NCBI GenBank assembly: GCA_017456495.1
Contig: JAFTJI010000129.1
Span: forward strand, 1 to 46,887
Length of the DNA: 46,887 nucleotides
Source: Lentisphaeria bacterium
GTDB taxonomy: Bacteria > Verrucomicrobiota > Lentisphaeria > Victivallales > UBA1829
Direction of reading: 5' to 3'
Shown: one piece after another, positions 8,166-16,722 of the stretch
Position numbering within the stretch: position 1 is the stretch's first letter
Layout of the letters: every line of letters begins with the position of its first letter
Made by a program: the position numbers and the translations under genes
The notes under the pieces: model-generated
Database searches by the model: none
The model's input: the letters and a program-made list of their open reading frames with translations, nothing else
Told to the model about the DNA's origin: nothing

Positions 8166-9544
8166 TTTGCAGCTTTTCCGAGGCGTTTCTTCCAGGCGGA
8201 GATCTGAGAAGCGACCTGCTTGAAGCCGGTTCCTCCATAAGATTCTCTGAGAGTCACAGCAGAGAGCGGTGAGAACAGTTTCAGCATATCAGCATCTGCA
8301 TCCGGGATCACGCTCTGCATCTCTTCCAGAGAGAGTTTATCCATGGCTTTTCCGTTTTCGCCGCAATAGCGGACAAGTGCCCCGACCATGTGGTGAGCAT
8401 TACGGAACGGGATTCCTTTCTTCACGAGAGCTTCTGCCAGGTCAGTTGCCATCAATCCGGGATCGGCAGCAGCCTGAAGCATCGTTTCCGGCTTGGTCTT
8501 CATTGTTGCGATCATTTCAGGATAAACAGAGAGGATCCCTTCTGCGGTGTCGAGAGAATCGAACAAAGGTTCTTTATCTTCCTGCAAGTCGCGGTTATAG
8601 GTCATAGGCAAACCTTTGCAAATGGTCAGCATAGCGGTCAGGTTTCCGTACATGCGTCCGGTTTTCCCGCGGGAGATCTCTGCAATATCCGGGTTTTTCT
8701 TCTGAGGCATCAGGCTGGATCCGGTACAGAACGCATCGGAGAGTTCCACAAAAGAGAACTCCTGGGACATCCAGAGGATAATATCTTCAGAAAGACGGGA
8801 GATGTGCATGGAGAAGATCGCCAGAGCTGAGAGCAGTTCACAAGCGAAATCGCGGTCAGCAACGGAATCCATACTGTTCCGGGAAACTTCCGGGAAGTTC
8901 AATGCTTCGCGGACAAATTCACGGTCGATGGGAAGAGTTGTTCCCGCAAGCGCACCGGAACCGAGAGGAAGAACATTGAATCTTGCCTTACAGTCTTTCA
9001 GTCTGCCGATATCGCGGTCAAACTGTTCCACATAAGCAAGAAGATGATGTGCAAAGAGAACCGGCTGGGCATGCTGAAGGTGAGTGAAACCGGGAAGAAT
9101 AGTCTTCCGATTGGCATAAGCCTGATCGACAAGAGCTTTCTGAAGTTTTACGATTCCTTCCACAACGCTGTCGACTGCATCGCGGAGATAAAGGCGGATA
9201 TCCAGAGCAACCTGATCGTTTCTGCTGCGGGCTGTATGAACGCGTGCGCCTTCATTGCCGAGACGCTTGATCAGTTCGGTTTCAATGTGCATGTGAATAT
9301 CTTCCAGAGCAGAAGAAAATTCCATATCTCCGGCTTCGATCATTTTTTCGATCTTGCCGAGCTCAGCAATAATTGCCTTGGAAGCCTTTTTCGGAATGAT
9401 CCCGGCTGCGCCCAGCATTGCCGCATGAGCCTTGCTCCCGGCAATATCATGACGGTACAACCGTTTATCAAAAGAGATGGATTCTGTATATTCCTGCACA
9501 CAGGATTTTGCATCCTGAGAAAATCTGCCGCCCCACAAAGCCAT
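8162..9544 (-). CDS. argH: Argininosuccinate lyase
   Basis: 460 residues; the last step of arginine synthesis (argininosuccinate to arginine plus fumarate), cytoplasmic homotetramer. The fumarase/aspartase superfamily signature GSSLMPQKKNPD is intact, together with ARSRNDQVALDIRLYLRD and TAEGILSVYP-like C-terminal segments. I set the start at 9544 (MALWGGRFSQD) because it has an ideal GGAGGT site and matches the family N-terminus; a start 15 codons further upstream would lie in the promoter region. It overlaps the following exported-protein gene by four bases. No other arg genes are in the window; agmatine-using genes lie far away at 44-46 kb. Confidence 0.97.
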   Translation of the reverse strand: MALWGGRFSQDAKSCVQEYTESISFDKRLYRHDIAGSKAHAAMLGAAGIIPKKASKAIIAELGKIEKMIEAGDMEFSSALEDIHMHIETELIKRLGNEGARVHTARSRNDQVALDIRLYLRDAVDSVVEGIVKLQKALVDQAYANRKTILPGFTHLQHAQPVLFAHHLLAYVEQFDRDIGRLKDCKARFNVLPLGSGALAGTTLPIDREFVREALNFPEVSRNSMDSVADRDFACELLSALAIFSMHISRLSEDIILWMSQEFSFVELSDAFCTGSSLMPQKKNPDIAEISRGKTGRMYGNLTAMLTICKGLPMTYNRDLQEDKEPLFDSLDTAEGILSVYPEMIATMKTKPETMLQAAADPGLMATDLAEALVKKGIPFRNAHHMVGALVRYCGENGKAMDKLSLEEMQSVIPDADADMLKLFSPLSAVTLRESYGGTGFKQVASQISAWKKRLGKAAK

Positions 9545-9576
9545 AGTAAGTACCTCCGTTATAAAATTTATGTATG

Positions 9577-9606
9577 GCATAATATACATGCTTTAGCATG
9601 TTTTGC
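9577..9606 (-). promoter_or_regulatory. argH promoter with palindromic putative operator
   Basis: On the minus strand, TTGCAA, an 18-bp spacer and TATTAT form a sigma-70-like promoter. The spacer contains a perfect palindrome, ACATGC-TAAA-GCATGT (about 9587-9602), in the position expected for a repressor that blocks RNA polymerase. It does not resemble the usual ArgR box. Confidence 0.5.
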
Positions 9607-9617
9607 AATCCCCTGAA

Positions 9618-9658
9618 AATAAAAATTGTCCGGAATCGTGAATGACCCGGACAATTTT
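9618..9658 (-). terminator. Terminator of the LRR gene
   Basis: Twelve-bp stem AAAATTGTCCGG (9622-9633) with CCGGACAATTTT (9647-9658), read on the minus strand into a T-rich tract. It lies just after the stop of the long LRR gene and upstream of the argH promoter. Confidence 0.8.
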
Positions 9659-9677
9659 CTGAAACGTTCTGGACATG

Positions 9678-12569
9678 TTATTTAAACAGGTGAGGATAAT
9701 CCTTTTTGACCTGAGCTTCACAGCCTGCAAACATAAACGCTGAAGAGCCAACCTTTTTGATACTTTTCGGCAACACTGCATTTTTAAGGTTTTTACATTC
9801 GGCAAATGCGAAACTATCAATTTCAACAACTCCTTCCGGGATCGTTATATTCGTTAATTTACAGTTGCTGAATGCCCCCCACCCGATTTTTACAACTCCA
9901 TCCGGAACTGTATAATGTCCCTGGAAACCGGGAGAAAAATATAACAACGTTTTGTTCTGCATGTCAATCAAAGCACCGCAACTATCTACCATAAAGACAG
10001 GATGTCCCGAAACGATCTTGACAGATTTCACTCTTTGGAAAGCTCCCTTTTCGATTTTGACAATACTCTCCGGCAGAGTGATCTGGAGATTATTGGCATT
10101 GTTGAAAGCACAGTGACCAATTCTGGTAACGCCTTCGGGAATCGTTACAGTTTTAAGAGCTGAATCAGCAAACGCCCGTTCTTCTATGCTGACGATATCC
10201 TCAGGAACCGTATAATGTCCGTCTACTGTCGAGGGGAAATAAAGCAATGTTTTTGTTTTCTGATTGACCAACGCTCCATAGGTATCAACCGTAAAGGTTG
10301 TATTTTCAGAAGAAACCTTGACACTTCCCACGTGGCTGAAAGCTGCTTTTCCAATCTTGGATACATTTCCCGGAATTGTCAAACTCTTCAGAGATGAACA
10401 CAGAAAGAATGCACCGTCACCAATTCTGGCAACGCTTTCCGGAATCATAATATCACTGAGTTTCCAGCAAGTGTTAAACGCATAGTCATCGATTTCAGCA
10501 ACACTTCCGGAAAGTGTTACTTTCTGAAGGTTTTCACAATTGGAAAAGGCATGATCACCGATCTGAACAACGCCTTCCGGGATCAGGATCTCCTGAAGCC
10601 CTTTACAGAAGTAAAATGCAAACTTTCCGATTCGGGTTACTCCTTCAGGAATGGAAACCCCGCCCAAACTCTCACATCCGGAAAATGTATCGTCCTCGAT
10701 TTTGGTAACGCCTTCCGGGATCGCAATACTCTGAAGATTTTCACAGCCGTAAAATGCTGCATTTTCTATTTTTGTGACGCCATCCGGGATCACGACATTC
10801 TTGAGTTCTTTGCATTTATAGAAAGCACGGGGCGCAATTTTGGTGACTTTGGAAGGGATTGTATAATCGCCATTGAATTTGCGGGGAAAATACAATAAGG
10901 TTCCATGATCGAATATCGCTCCGGCCTCATCCTGGGAATAATAAGAACGGTCATGAAGCTGAACAGAGTAGACACCGGCGAAAGCCTCAATTCCAATCAT
11001 TTTTGTTTTAGAAGGAATGAATAAGTTATTTAAACTTTCGCAATCGTAGAACGCTTTGTCCCCGATCTCTTCAACATATTCGGGAATCGTCAGTCTTCTG
11101 AGCTTTGTACACCAGGCGAATGACTCTTTTCCGATTTTTTTGATGCTGTTCGGCAGGGTTACACGGTCAAGCGAGCTGCAACCGATAAATGCTCTGTCAC
11201 CGATTTCGGTGACTCCATCTGACATTGTTACACTTGTGAGTTTGCTGCAGAAAGCAAATGCTTCTTTGGAAATTGCAGTGACTCCGGCAGGAATTGTTAC
11301 GGCACGGAGATCAGAACATCTCTCGAACGCATTAGCACCGATTCCGGAAATACTGTCAGGAAGCAGTGCACTGCGGAGTGTCGTACAGGATGCAAAAGCC
11401 CGGTCTCCAATCGTTATGATCTTATCAGGAATCGTAACACCAAGAAGCTCTTTACAATGGGCAAATGCACTGTCACCAATTTTGATAACGTTATCCGGAA
11501 CTGCGTAATGCCCATGAAAATTACGGGGGAGATACAGCAGAGTTTTGGTCTTCCGGTTGATCAGGGCACCACTGGGCTGTTCCACAGTGATGACGGGATG
11601 GCTTTTGGAAATTGAAACCAGAACATCTCCATAGAATGCACCTTCTCCGATTTCGGTAACAGTATCGGGAATCGCGACACTGCGCAAACTGTCACACTTG
11701 TAAAACGCCCGTTTCCCCACTGCAGCAACACCTTCGTGGAGAGTGATTCCGTTCATTTTATCACAGCCGTAGAATGCTTCATCTCCAATATAAACGACTG
11801 TCTTCGGAACACTGTAAACGCCTTTAAAATCAAATGGAAGATATACCAGAGTTTTTGTTTTATGATTGATCAGTTCGCCCGAAGATCCGAGCATGAACGT
11901 CAGATGATTTTCCGGAAGAGCAATATTTTTTACTTTATAAAAAGCCCTCTCAGAAATTTCGGTGACACTGTCCGGCAGGGTTATACTTCCCAATTTTTCG
12001 CAATTGTAGAAAGCGGCCTTTCCAATTTTCTGAACTCCACTCGGAATTGTTATTGAAACCAGCTCCCGGCAGTTCATAAAAGCCTCATCACCAATCTGGG
12101 TCACGCCGTTTGGAATGGTGTATTTTTCAATATTTTTCGGAGCTTTCAGTAATGTCTTTTTATCTTTACTGAAAACAAAACCTCTTTCTATATCCCGCTG
12201 GATAAGAGCTTCATCAAGTGCCATCCCGGGCTTTTTATTATCCGGTGCCGGAGCATTTTTAGCATCAGCTGCAGGCTGTTGATTATCTTTCGACCACGGC
12301 ATGTTTTTCAGCATCCCTTTTGAATCCAGATAATAGTAGCCGCCAACAAGGATGCCGATAAAAATGGCAAATTTGAGATAGGGAGCAATCGTCTCCCTCA
12401 TTTTTGAAAACGAAACAGACTTTGCACCACCATTTGAACTGTTATGAGTTTTCTTGGCTGGTTCTTGGATGACAAATGTATTCTTACATACGGAGCAAGT
12501 CGCTGTCATCCCGATCTGCTCTTTGGGTACGTCATATTTCGTATTACAAACTGAACATTCAACTTTCAT
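9678..12569 (-). CDS. Zinc-ribbon, single-TM, BspA-like leucine-rich repeat protein
   Basis: 963 residues. Residues 1-35 form an MJ0042-type zinc ribbon (two CxxC pairs, CSVC and CSVC). One hydrophobic helix sits at about 67-84. From about 130 to the end there are LRR_5 (BspA-like) repeats of the type IPxxVTxIGDxAFxxCxxL, which would be on the far side of the membrane. The repeats are interrupted by five copies of another module, recognisable as GALINxKTKTLLYFPxxFxGxYTVP, spaced along the protein. BspA-like repeats usually mediate protein or surface binding. A zinc ribbon plus membrane helix at the N-terminus instead of a signal peptide suggests a signalling or anchoring role. Promoter and paired putative operators are upstream. 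Confidence 0.85.
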   Translation of the reverse strand: MKVECSVCNTKYDVPKEQIGMTATCSVCKNTFVIQEPAKKTHNSSNGGAKSVSFSKMRETIAPYLKFAIFIGILVGGYYYLDSKGMLKNMPWSKDNQQPAADAKNAPAPDNKKPGMALDEALIQRDIERGFVFSKDKKTLLKAPKNIEKYTIPNGVTQIGDEAFMNCRELVSITIPSGVQKIGKAAFYNCEKLGSITLPDSVTEISERAFYKVKNIALPENHLTFMLGSSGELINHKTKTLVYLPFDFKGVYSVPKTVVYIGDEAFYGCDKMNGITLHEGVAAVGKRAFYKCDSLRSVAIPDTVTEIGEGAFYGDVLVSISKSHPVITVEQPSGALINRKTKTLLYLPRNFHGHYAVPDNVIKIGDSAFAHCKELLGVTIPDKIITIGDRAFASCTTLRSALLPDSISGIGANAFERCSDLRAVTIPAGVTAISKEAFAFCSKLTSVTMSDGVTEIGDRAFIGCSSLDRVTLPNSIKKIGKESFAWCTKLRRLTIPEYVEEIGDKAFYDCESLNNLFIPSKTKMIGIEAFAGVYSVQLHDRSYYSQDEAGAIFDHGTLLYFPRKFNGDYTIPSKVTKIAPRAFYKCKELKNVVIPDGVTKIENAAFYGCENLQSIAIPEGVTKIEDDTFSGCESLGGVSIPEGVTRIGKFAFYFCKGLQEILIPEGVVQIGDHAFSNCENLQKVTLSGSVAEIDDYAFNTCWKLSDIMIPESVARIGDGAFFLCSSLKSLTIPGNVSKIGKAAFSHVGSVKVSSENTTFTVDTYGALVNQKTKTLLYFPSTVDGHYTVPEDIVSIEERAFADSALKTVTIPEGVTRIGHCAFNNANNLQITLPESIVKIEKGAFQRVKSVKIVSGHPVFMVDSCGALIDMQNKTLLYFSPGFQGHYTVPDGVVKIGWGAFSNCKLTNITIPEGVVEIDSFAFAECKNLKNAVLPKSIKKVGSSAFMFAGCEAQVKKDYPHLFK

Positions 12570-12592
12570 CCTGACCTCTCCGCTTATTACTT

Positions 12593-12604
12593 TCAGTTAA
12601 CTGA
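12593..12604. promoter_or_regulatory. Palindromic putative operator for the LRR gene
   Basis: Perfect 12-bp palindrome TCAGTTAACTGA just downstream of the predicted transcription start. The same core, TCAGTTAAC, recurs at 12636-12644 inside the promoter spacer, about 42 bp (four helical turns) away centre to centre. Confidence 0.4.
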
Positions 12605-12626
12605 TAAAAAATTCATATTGGTCTAT

Positions 12627-12655
12627 AGTATATACTCAGTTAACAAATTTTTCAA
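12627..12655 (-). promoter_or_regulatory. Sigma-70-like promoter of the LRR gene
   Basis: Minus strand: TTGAAA (12655-12650), an exact 17-bp spacer and TATACT (12632-12627), about 58 bases upstream of the ATG at 12569. The spacer carries one of two TCAGTTAAC elements. Confidence 0.65.
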
Positions 12656-12837
12656 ATCAAAAATCAGAAATCAGATAATATTGTTCTTGCTGAAACTATA
12701 TAAATGATCAGTTTTTTTTATTTGATTGTCAGAAATATATTTTTGCCGGCTCTTATTAGACAGAAAACATTTTTTTCAATCACAAACAACAAAAACGCAG
12801 GAAAAAGAGTTTGACTGCATCAGGAGGATTTTTGAAG

Positions 12838-13365
12838 ATGAATCATCAATATAAAAGATACAAAAAAGGCATGAAAGACGTGACCCCGAAAATGCAGCCG
12901 GAGCCTTATCTCTTTCAATTGGAATGCCCCGTTTGTAAGCAAAAAACTAATTCAATAAAGTATAGGAAAGAATGTCGGATCATATTGATATTCCTGATTT
13001 TTGCAGCATTTGGGGCAGGCAACGTAAACTGGACGGAAAAAACCTCCCATATGTGTCCAAAATGTTTCAGAAAAAATATCGTAAAAACACTTCTGATCAA
13101 TTTGTTGTGTATGAATATTTTCTTTCCCCTGGTATATCCGTTTTTTTTCGTTTTTGTTGAGCTGCCACAATTAATAGATTCTTACTGTATCGGTCATTCG
13201 TCTGAAACACTTTTCTTTGTTTCCGGACCAATAGCAGGAAATTACAGAATGCAGGAAGAACAACAACGAGCAAAAAAAAGAGAAAAGAAAATCTATTTGT
13301 GGGTTTATCTTATCGCGATACTGTCCATACTTTGTGTGTTTTTCGGCACAATAATCTTTCACTGA
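12838..13365 (+). CDS. Small zinc-ribbon membrane protein of unknown function
   Basis: 175 residues. Two cysteine pairs, CPVCKQK near residue 24 and CPKC near residue 74, are separated by a hydrophobic stretch, so they may form a split zinc ribbon or two half-sites. Further hydrophobic segments occupy about 85-110 and 145-170, with a charged lysine/glutamate stretch between them. The start at 12838 is chosen for its AGGAGGA site nine bases upstream; the frame stays open nine codons further. The gene is AT-rich compared with its neighbours and stands alone. It shares only the zinc-ribbon theme with the adjacent LRR protein. Confidence 0.75.
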   Translation: MNHQYKRYKKGMKDVTPKMQPEPYLFQLECPVCKQKTNSIKYRKECRIILIFLIFAAFGAGNVNWTEKTSHMCPKCFRKNIVKTLLINLLCMNIFFPLVYPFFFVFVELPQLIDSYCIGHSSETLFFVSGPIAGNYRMQEEQQRAKKREKKIYLWVYLIAILSILCVFFGTIIFH

Positions 13366-13469
13366 AATCTCTATAAATGTCGATACTGTTGAAAATCAGA
13401 AATTAAAATGCACAAAGCAGGAGATGGGGACCCGAGAATAATAAGGGATAAATCTTCTTAAAAGAAATC

Positions 13470-14402
13470 TCACCGGCTGCGGCGGGCAAACATTTTTGTG
13501 ATAAGGAATGTAACAACGCCCAAAACGAGCATCAGGAGAATGAATATCCCATAACTGAGATAGGGATTGATCCCGGTCATGACAGTTGTAAATTCTGACA
13601 TACCGCCGACACTTGCAAAGAATGTCGGAACTGCAATCGCGATCGCAATTGCGTTCATGTTTTTCATCATAACGTTCAGGTTATTGTTGATGATGGAAGC
13701 CCGGGCATCCATCATGCCGGAAAGAACCTGGGAATACACTTCTGCCTGATCCAGAAATTGACTGTTTTCAATAGCAATATCTTCCAGCAGTTCCACATGA
13801 TCGGCAGTAAATCCCATTCTTCCGGCAGCAGCGCGGATCCGTTCGATCACACGGCGGTTTCCGCTGAGAGCATTCACATAGTAAACCAACCCTTTTTCAA
13901 GGGTGAACATATTGATCAGTTCCCGTCCGTCATGAGAGCTGACAATTGCCTGTTCCAGTTCGTCACTGCACATGTTGATAACGCGCAAATGGCTTTCAAA
14001 GTGACGGATCGTGAGCTGAAGTGTTTTCATGATAACGTCCTGAACTGTCCGGACGTTGCTTGCTGTTTTTCCGGTAAAAAGCGGAACATATTCATCAAGG
14101 ATGATGACGACTTTATCACGGAACGCAAAGATCCCCATTGATTTTACCTGGAAGAAGAAATTATCCTCTGCAGAGTAATTTTTGGGATATTTGATAATGA
14201 CAGCGGTGTGATTATCTTCGAACTCAATACGGGGAGTTTCGCCGGGGTCGATAGACGAAGTAATAGTATGCTGATCCATGCCGTAATCGTTGATGAGATG
14301 CTCTCTTTCCGTCTCATCCGGTTTGACATAGACTTCAACGGGGATGCTTCCTTCAGCCCCTTGAATGATGCGTCCGTCGCAAACAGAATATCTTTGAAGC
14401 AT
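13470..14402 (-). CDS. CorA-family divalent metal transporter with variant GMN motif
   Basis: 310 residues. A cytoplasmic alpha/beta N-terminal domain and long helices are followed by two C-terminal transmembrane helices (about 248-265 and 280-300), the CorA (2-TM-GxN) plan. The hallmark Gly-Met-Asn at the end of TM1 reads Gly267-Met-Ser269 here, in the sequence ASVGGMSEF. The motif shapes the selectivity filter in Mg2+ channels, so selectivity could differ, or the protein could be a divergent CorA-2 subgroup member. The loop NPYLSYG between the helices is family-like. It is monocistronic, downstream of serC on the same strand. Confidence 0.85.
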   Translation of the reverse strand: MLQRYSVCDGRIIQGAEGSIPVEVYVKPDETEREHLINDYGMDQHTITSSIDPGETPRIEFEDNHTAVIIKYPKNYSAEDNFFFQVKSMGIFAFRDKVVIILDEYVPLFTGKTASNVRTVQDVIMKTLQLTIRHFESHLRVINMCSDELEQAIVSSHDGRELINMFTLEKGLVYYVNALSGNRRVIERIRAAAGRMGFTADHVELLEDIAIENSQFLDQAEVYSQVLSGMMDARASIINNNLNVMMKNMNAIAIAIAVPTFFASVGGMSEFTTVMTGINPYLSYGIFILLMLVLGVVTFLITKMFARRSR

Positions 14403-14442
14403 TTGCGCGACCTCCTAAATTTACGGACGATTTTTACACAAC

Positions 14443-14475
14443 AGGAGGGCTTGCTGATAATCAGAAAGCCCCCCT
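14443..14475 (-). terminator. Hairpin after serC, possible terminator
   Basis: A long imperfect stem, AGGAGGGCTT with AAGCCCCCCT (one mismatch), is capped by CTGAT/ATCAG. It lies between the serC stop and the CorA-like gene. The following U tract is weak (GTGTAAAAAT), so it may only pause or partly terminate. Confidence 0.45.
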
Positions 14476-14501
14476 TACGATCAGTTAACGATCAAATACG
14501 A

Positions 14502-15581
14502 TCAGTTAGCTTTCTTGAATGCTGCCATGAAGTCGATGAGCTTTTCAACGCCTTCCATGGGAACTGCATTGTAGATGCTTGCGCGGATACCGCCAACGGA
14601 GCGGTGACCTTTCAGACCGATCATACCGGCTGCTTTTGCTTCCTTGACGAACTTGGCTTCCAGTTCTTCGTTGGGAAGACGGAAGACGACATTCATGCGG
14701 GACCGGCTGCAGGGGCAGACGGGGTTCTTGTAGTAGCCGTCGGAACCATCGATTGCAGCGTAGAGAGCGGCTGCCTTTGCATTGTTGATTTTTTCGATAC
14801 CGTCGATGCCGCCCTGTTCCTTGACCCAGTCGGTGACCAGAGCGAGCATGTAGATGCCATAGGTCGGCGGGGTGTTGTAAAGGGAGTTGTTATCGGTATA
14901 GGTTGCATAGCGGAGCATTGTGGGAACGTCGATGGGGGTGCGTGCGATCAGATCCTTGCGGATGATGACCAGAGTGACACCGCTGGGGCCGAGGTTCTTC
15001 TGAGCACCGGCATAAATCATTGCGAACTTGTTCATGTCGAAACGGCGGGACATGATATCGCTGGACATATCAGCGATCAGGGGAGCATTTGCTTCCGGGA
15101 ATTCCTGATACTGGGTTCCGTAGATAGTGTTGTTGCTGGTGATGTGCAGGTAGCTTGCTTCCTTGGTGGAGGGCTGCCACTTGTCGAAAGAAGGAATATA
15201 GGTGTATTTATCTTCTTTGGAAGAAGCGATGCACTTGACTTCGCCGAAGAGTTTTGCTTCTTTCATAGCCTTGGAGGACCATGTACCGGTATCAGCATAT
15301 TCTGCATATCCGCCGGGGAGCATAAGGTTCATGGGAACCATTGCGAACTGCATGCTTGCGCCGCCCTGGATGTAAACGACTTCGTATTCATCGGAGACGC
15401 CGAGGATTTCGCGGATGTTGCTGTTTGCACGTGCGAGGATCTCATCGAAAAGGGGTCCGCGGTGGGAGTGTTCCATCAAACCGCATCCACTTCCGTTGTA
15501 ATCGCAGAATTCTTTTTGAGCTCTTTCCATGACTGCAGTCGGGATCATTGCCGGACCTGCACTGAAATTGACAATGCGCAT
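14502..15581 (-). CDS. serC: Phosphoserine aminotransferase
   Basis: 359 residues; PLP enzyme converting 3-phosphohydroxypyruvate and glutamate to phosphoserine (serine synthesis), also acting in pyridoxal-5'-phosphate synthesis. The typical start VNFSAGPAMIP, the block HITSNNTIYGTQY, and the PLP lysine in YAGAQKNLGPSG are present; HRSVGGIRASIYNA near the end is family-typical. GGAGG precedes the ATG. A short 21-bp near-duplication containing AACTGATCGTA lies across and just after the stop codon. The leader contains a CCGGAT/ATCCGG hairpin. Neighbour aroE, also in amino-acid synthesis, is a separate unit about 220 bp upstream. Confidence 0.97.
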   Translation of the reverse strand: MRIVNFSAGPAMIPTAVMERAQKEFCDYNGSGCGLMEHSHRGPLFDEILARANSNIREILGVSDEYEVVYIQGGASMQFAMVPMNLMLPGGYAEYADTGTWSSKAMKEAKLFGEVKCIASSKEDKYTYIPSFDKWQPSTKEASYLHITSNNTIYGTQYQEFPEANAPLIADMSSDIMSRRFDMNKFAMIYAGAQKNLGPSGVTLVIIRKDLIARTPIDVPTMLRYATYTDNNSLYNTPPTYGIYMLALVTDWVKEQGGIDGIEKINNAKAAALYAAIDGSDGYYKNPVCPCSRSRMNVVFRLPNEELEAKFVKEAKAAGMIGLKGHRSVGGIRASIYNAVPMEGVEKLIDFMAAFKKAN

Positions 15582-15804
15582 AATAAAACCTCCATCAAGT
15601 TTGTACTGGAAAACAAATCAACCGGATCACCTGAATCCGGCTCTTTCCAGTGTCATATTTTGCGTTATTATAAGATACAACCGAAATACACTTTTTTCCA
15701 GTCAACTTTGCAGTTTTTTTTAATTATTTTTTTGTCAAAAAATCCCTGAACTGAAAAAAGTGACATTTTATCCGTGTTTTCCGGCGGTAAAACCGGCTTT
15801 TTTA

Positions 15805-16638
15805 TTACCGTCCGGCATTCTCCAAAGCTGCCCGCATGACCTCAACCGGAGCCTTTCTGCCTGTCCAGATCTCAAGGGATCGCGCTCCCTGATGGAGCAG
15901 CATGCCAAGACCGGAAGCACAGCGCAATCCTCTGGCTTCTGCAGCCTGATATAATGCGGTCCGCTTGTAGATCGTATCGTAATAACAGATGCCATCCGGA
16001 AGAAGTTCCGGCGGGATCGGAGCAGGATCTTCCGGTTTCAAGCCGAGACTTGTACACTGGATCGCGATTTGTGCGCCTGTCATCGCCTGTTTGACAGCTT
16101 CGGGATCACTGATGGGAAAGGCTTCTGCTGAGATTGCCGGATATTTTGCTTTCAGTTTTTCCGCGAGTTCTTCTGCTTTTCCGACGGAACGGTTGAGGAT
16201 CGCGATCCGTGCGGCACCCTGCATGGCAAAGTAAGTTGCCGCAGCATGAGCAGCTCCGCCGCAGCCGATAAAGACAATATTGGCACCGCGTACGGGCAGC
16301 CCGAACGCCTCAAAAAGCGCAGTCTCAAGTCCATATCCATCTGTGCTGTCACCATAAAGTTTGCCATCTTTCACGGTAACGGTATTTACGCTGTCGGCAA
16401 AAGCGGCGGCTTCGGTGATCTCATCCAGCAGAGGGATAATATTTTTCTTGTGAGGGACTGTAATATTAAAACCGTTGAGGTTTTTCCGGGCATAGTCAGC
16501 AAACTGCGGGAGTTCTTCCAGCGGAACTCTTACGGCATCATAAGAGCCTTCCAGTTCAAGGTTTTTGAGGGCAGCATTGTGCATGACCGGTGAGAGGGAA
16601 TGGGCAATCGGATCCCCGATAACAGCGAATTTTATCAT
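15805..16638 (-). CDS. aroE: Shikimate dehydrogenase
   Basis: 277 residues; NADPH-dependent reduction of 3-dehydroshikimate to shikimate in aromatic amino-acid synthesis. The substrate-binding start GDPIAHSLSPVMHNAAL, the catalytic lysine in GFNITVPHKKNI, and the dinucleotide-binding FIGCGGAAHAAA are all present. Start at 16638 (MIKFAVIG) is chosen for the upstream GGAG and family fit; an extended frame would run through the divergent promoter. It is transcribed divergently from the polyprenyl synthetase unit. Confidence 0.96.
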   Translation of the reverse strand: MIKFAVIGDPIAHSLSPVMHNAALKNLELEGSYDAVRVPLEELPQFADYARKNLNGFNITVPHKKNIIPLLDEITEAAAFADSVNTVTVKDGKLYGDSTDGYGLETALFEAFGLPVRGANIVFIGCGGAAHAAATYFAMQGAARIAILNRSVGKAEELAEKLKAKYPAISAEAFPISDPEAVKQAMTGAQIAIQCTSLGLKPEDPAPIPPELLPDGICYYDTIYKRTALYQAAEARGLRCASGLGMLLHQGARSLEIWTGRKAPVEVMRAALENAGR

Positions 16639-16656
16639 GATTTTCTCCTGAAGCAG

Positions 16657-16685
16657 TTGAAAAAATTGCATTTCTGATATATAAT
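16657..16685 (+). promoter_or_regulatory. Consensus sigma-70 promoter of the polyprenyl synthetase-coaD unit
   Basis: TTGAAA (16657-16662), an exact 17-bp spacer and a perfect TATAAT (16680-16685), about 37 bases before the ATG at 16723. One of the best promoter matches in the window. Confidence 0.75.
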
Positions 16686-16722
16686 AATACATGAATAACG
16701 TAAAAAAATCAAGGGCTGGAAG

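Noticed and set aside
14208-15749. 513-codon plus-strand frame across serC and the corA-like start
   Set aside because: Antisense to two well-supported genes; the translation is rich in His, Cys and Asp without any family motif.
15775-15805. Plus-strand hairpin plus T run after aroE
   Set aside because: CCGG blocks followed by CTTTTTT resemble a terminator on the plus strand, but no plus-strand gene precedes it. For aroE itself the T tract is on the wrong side.
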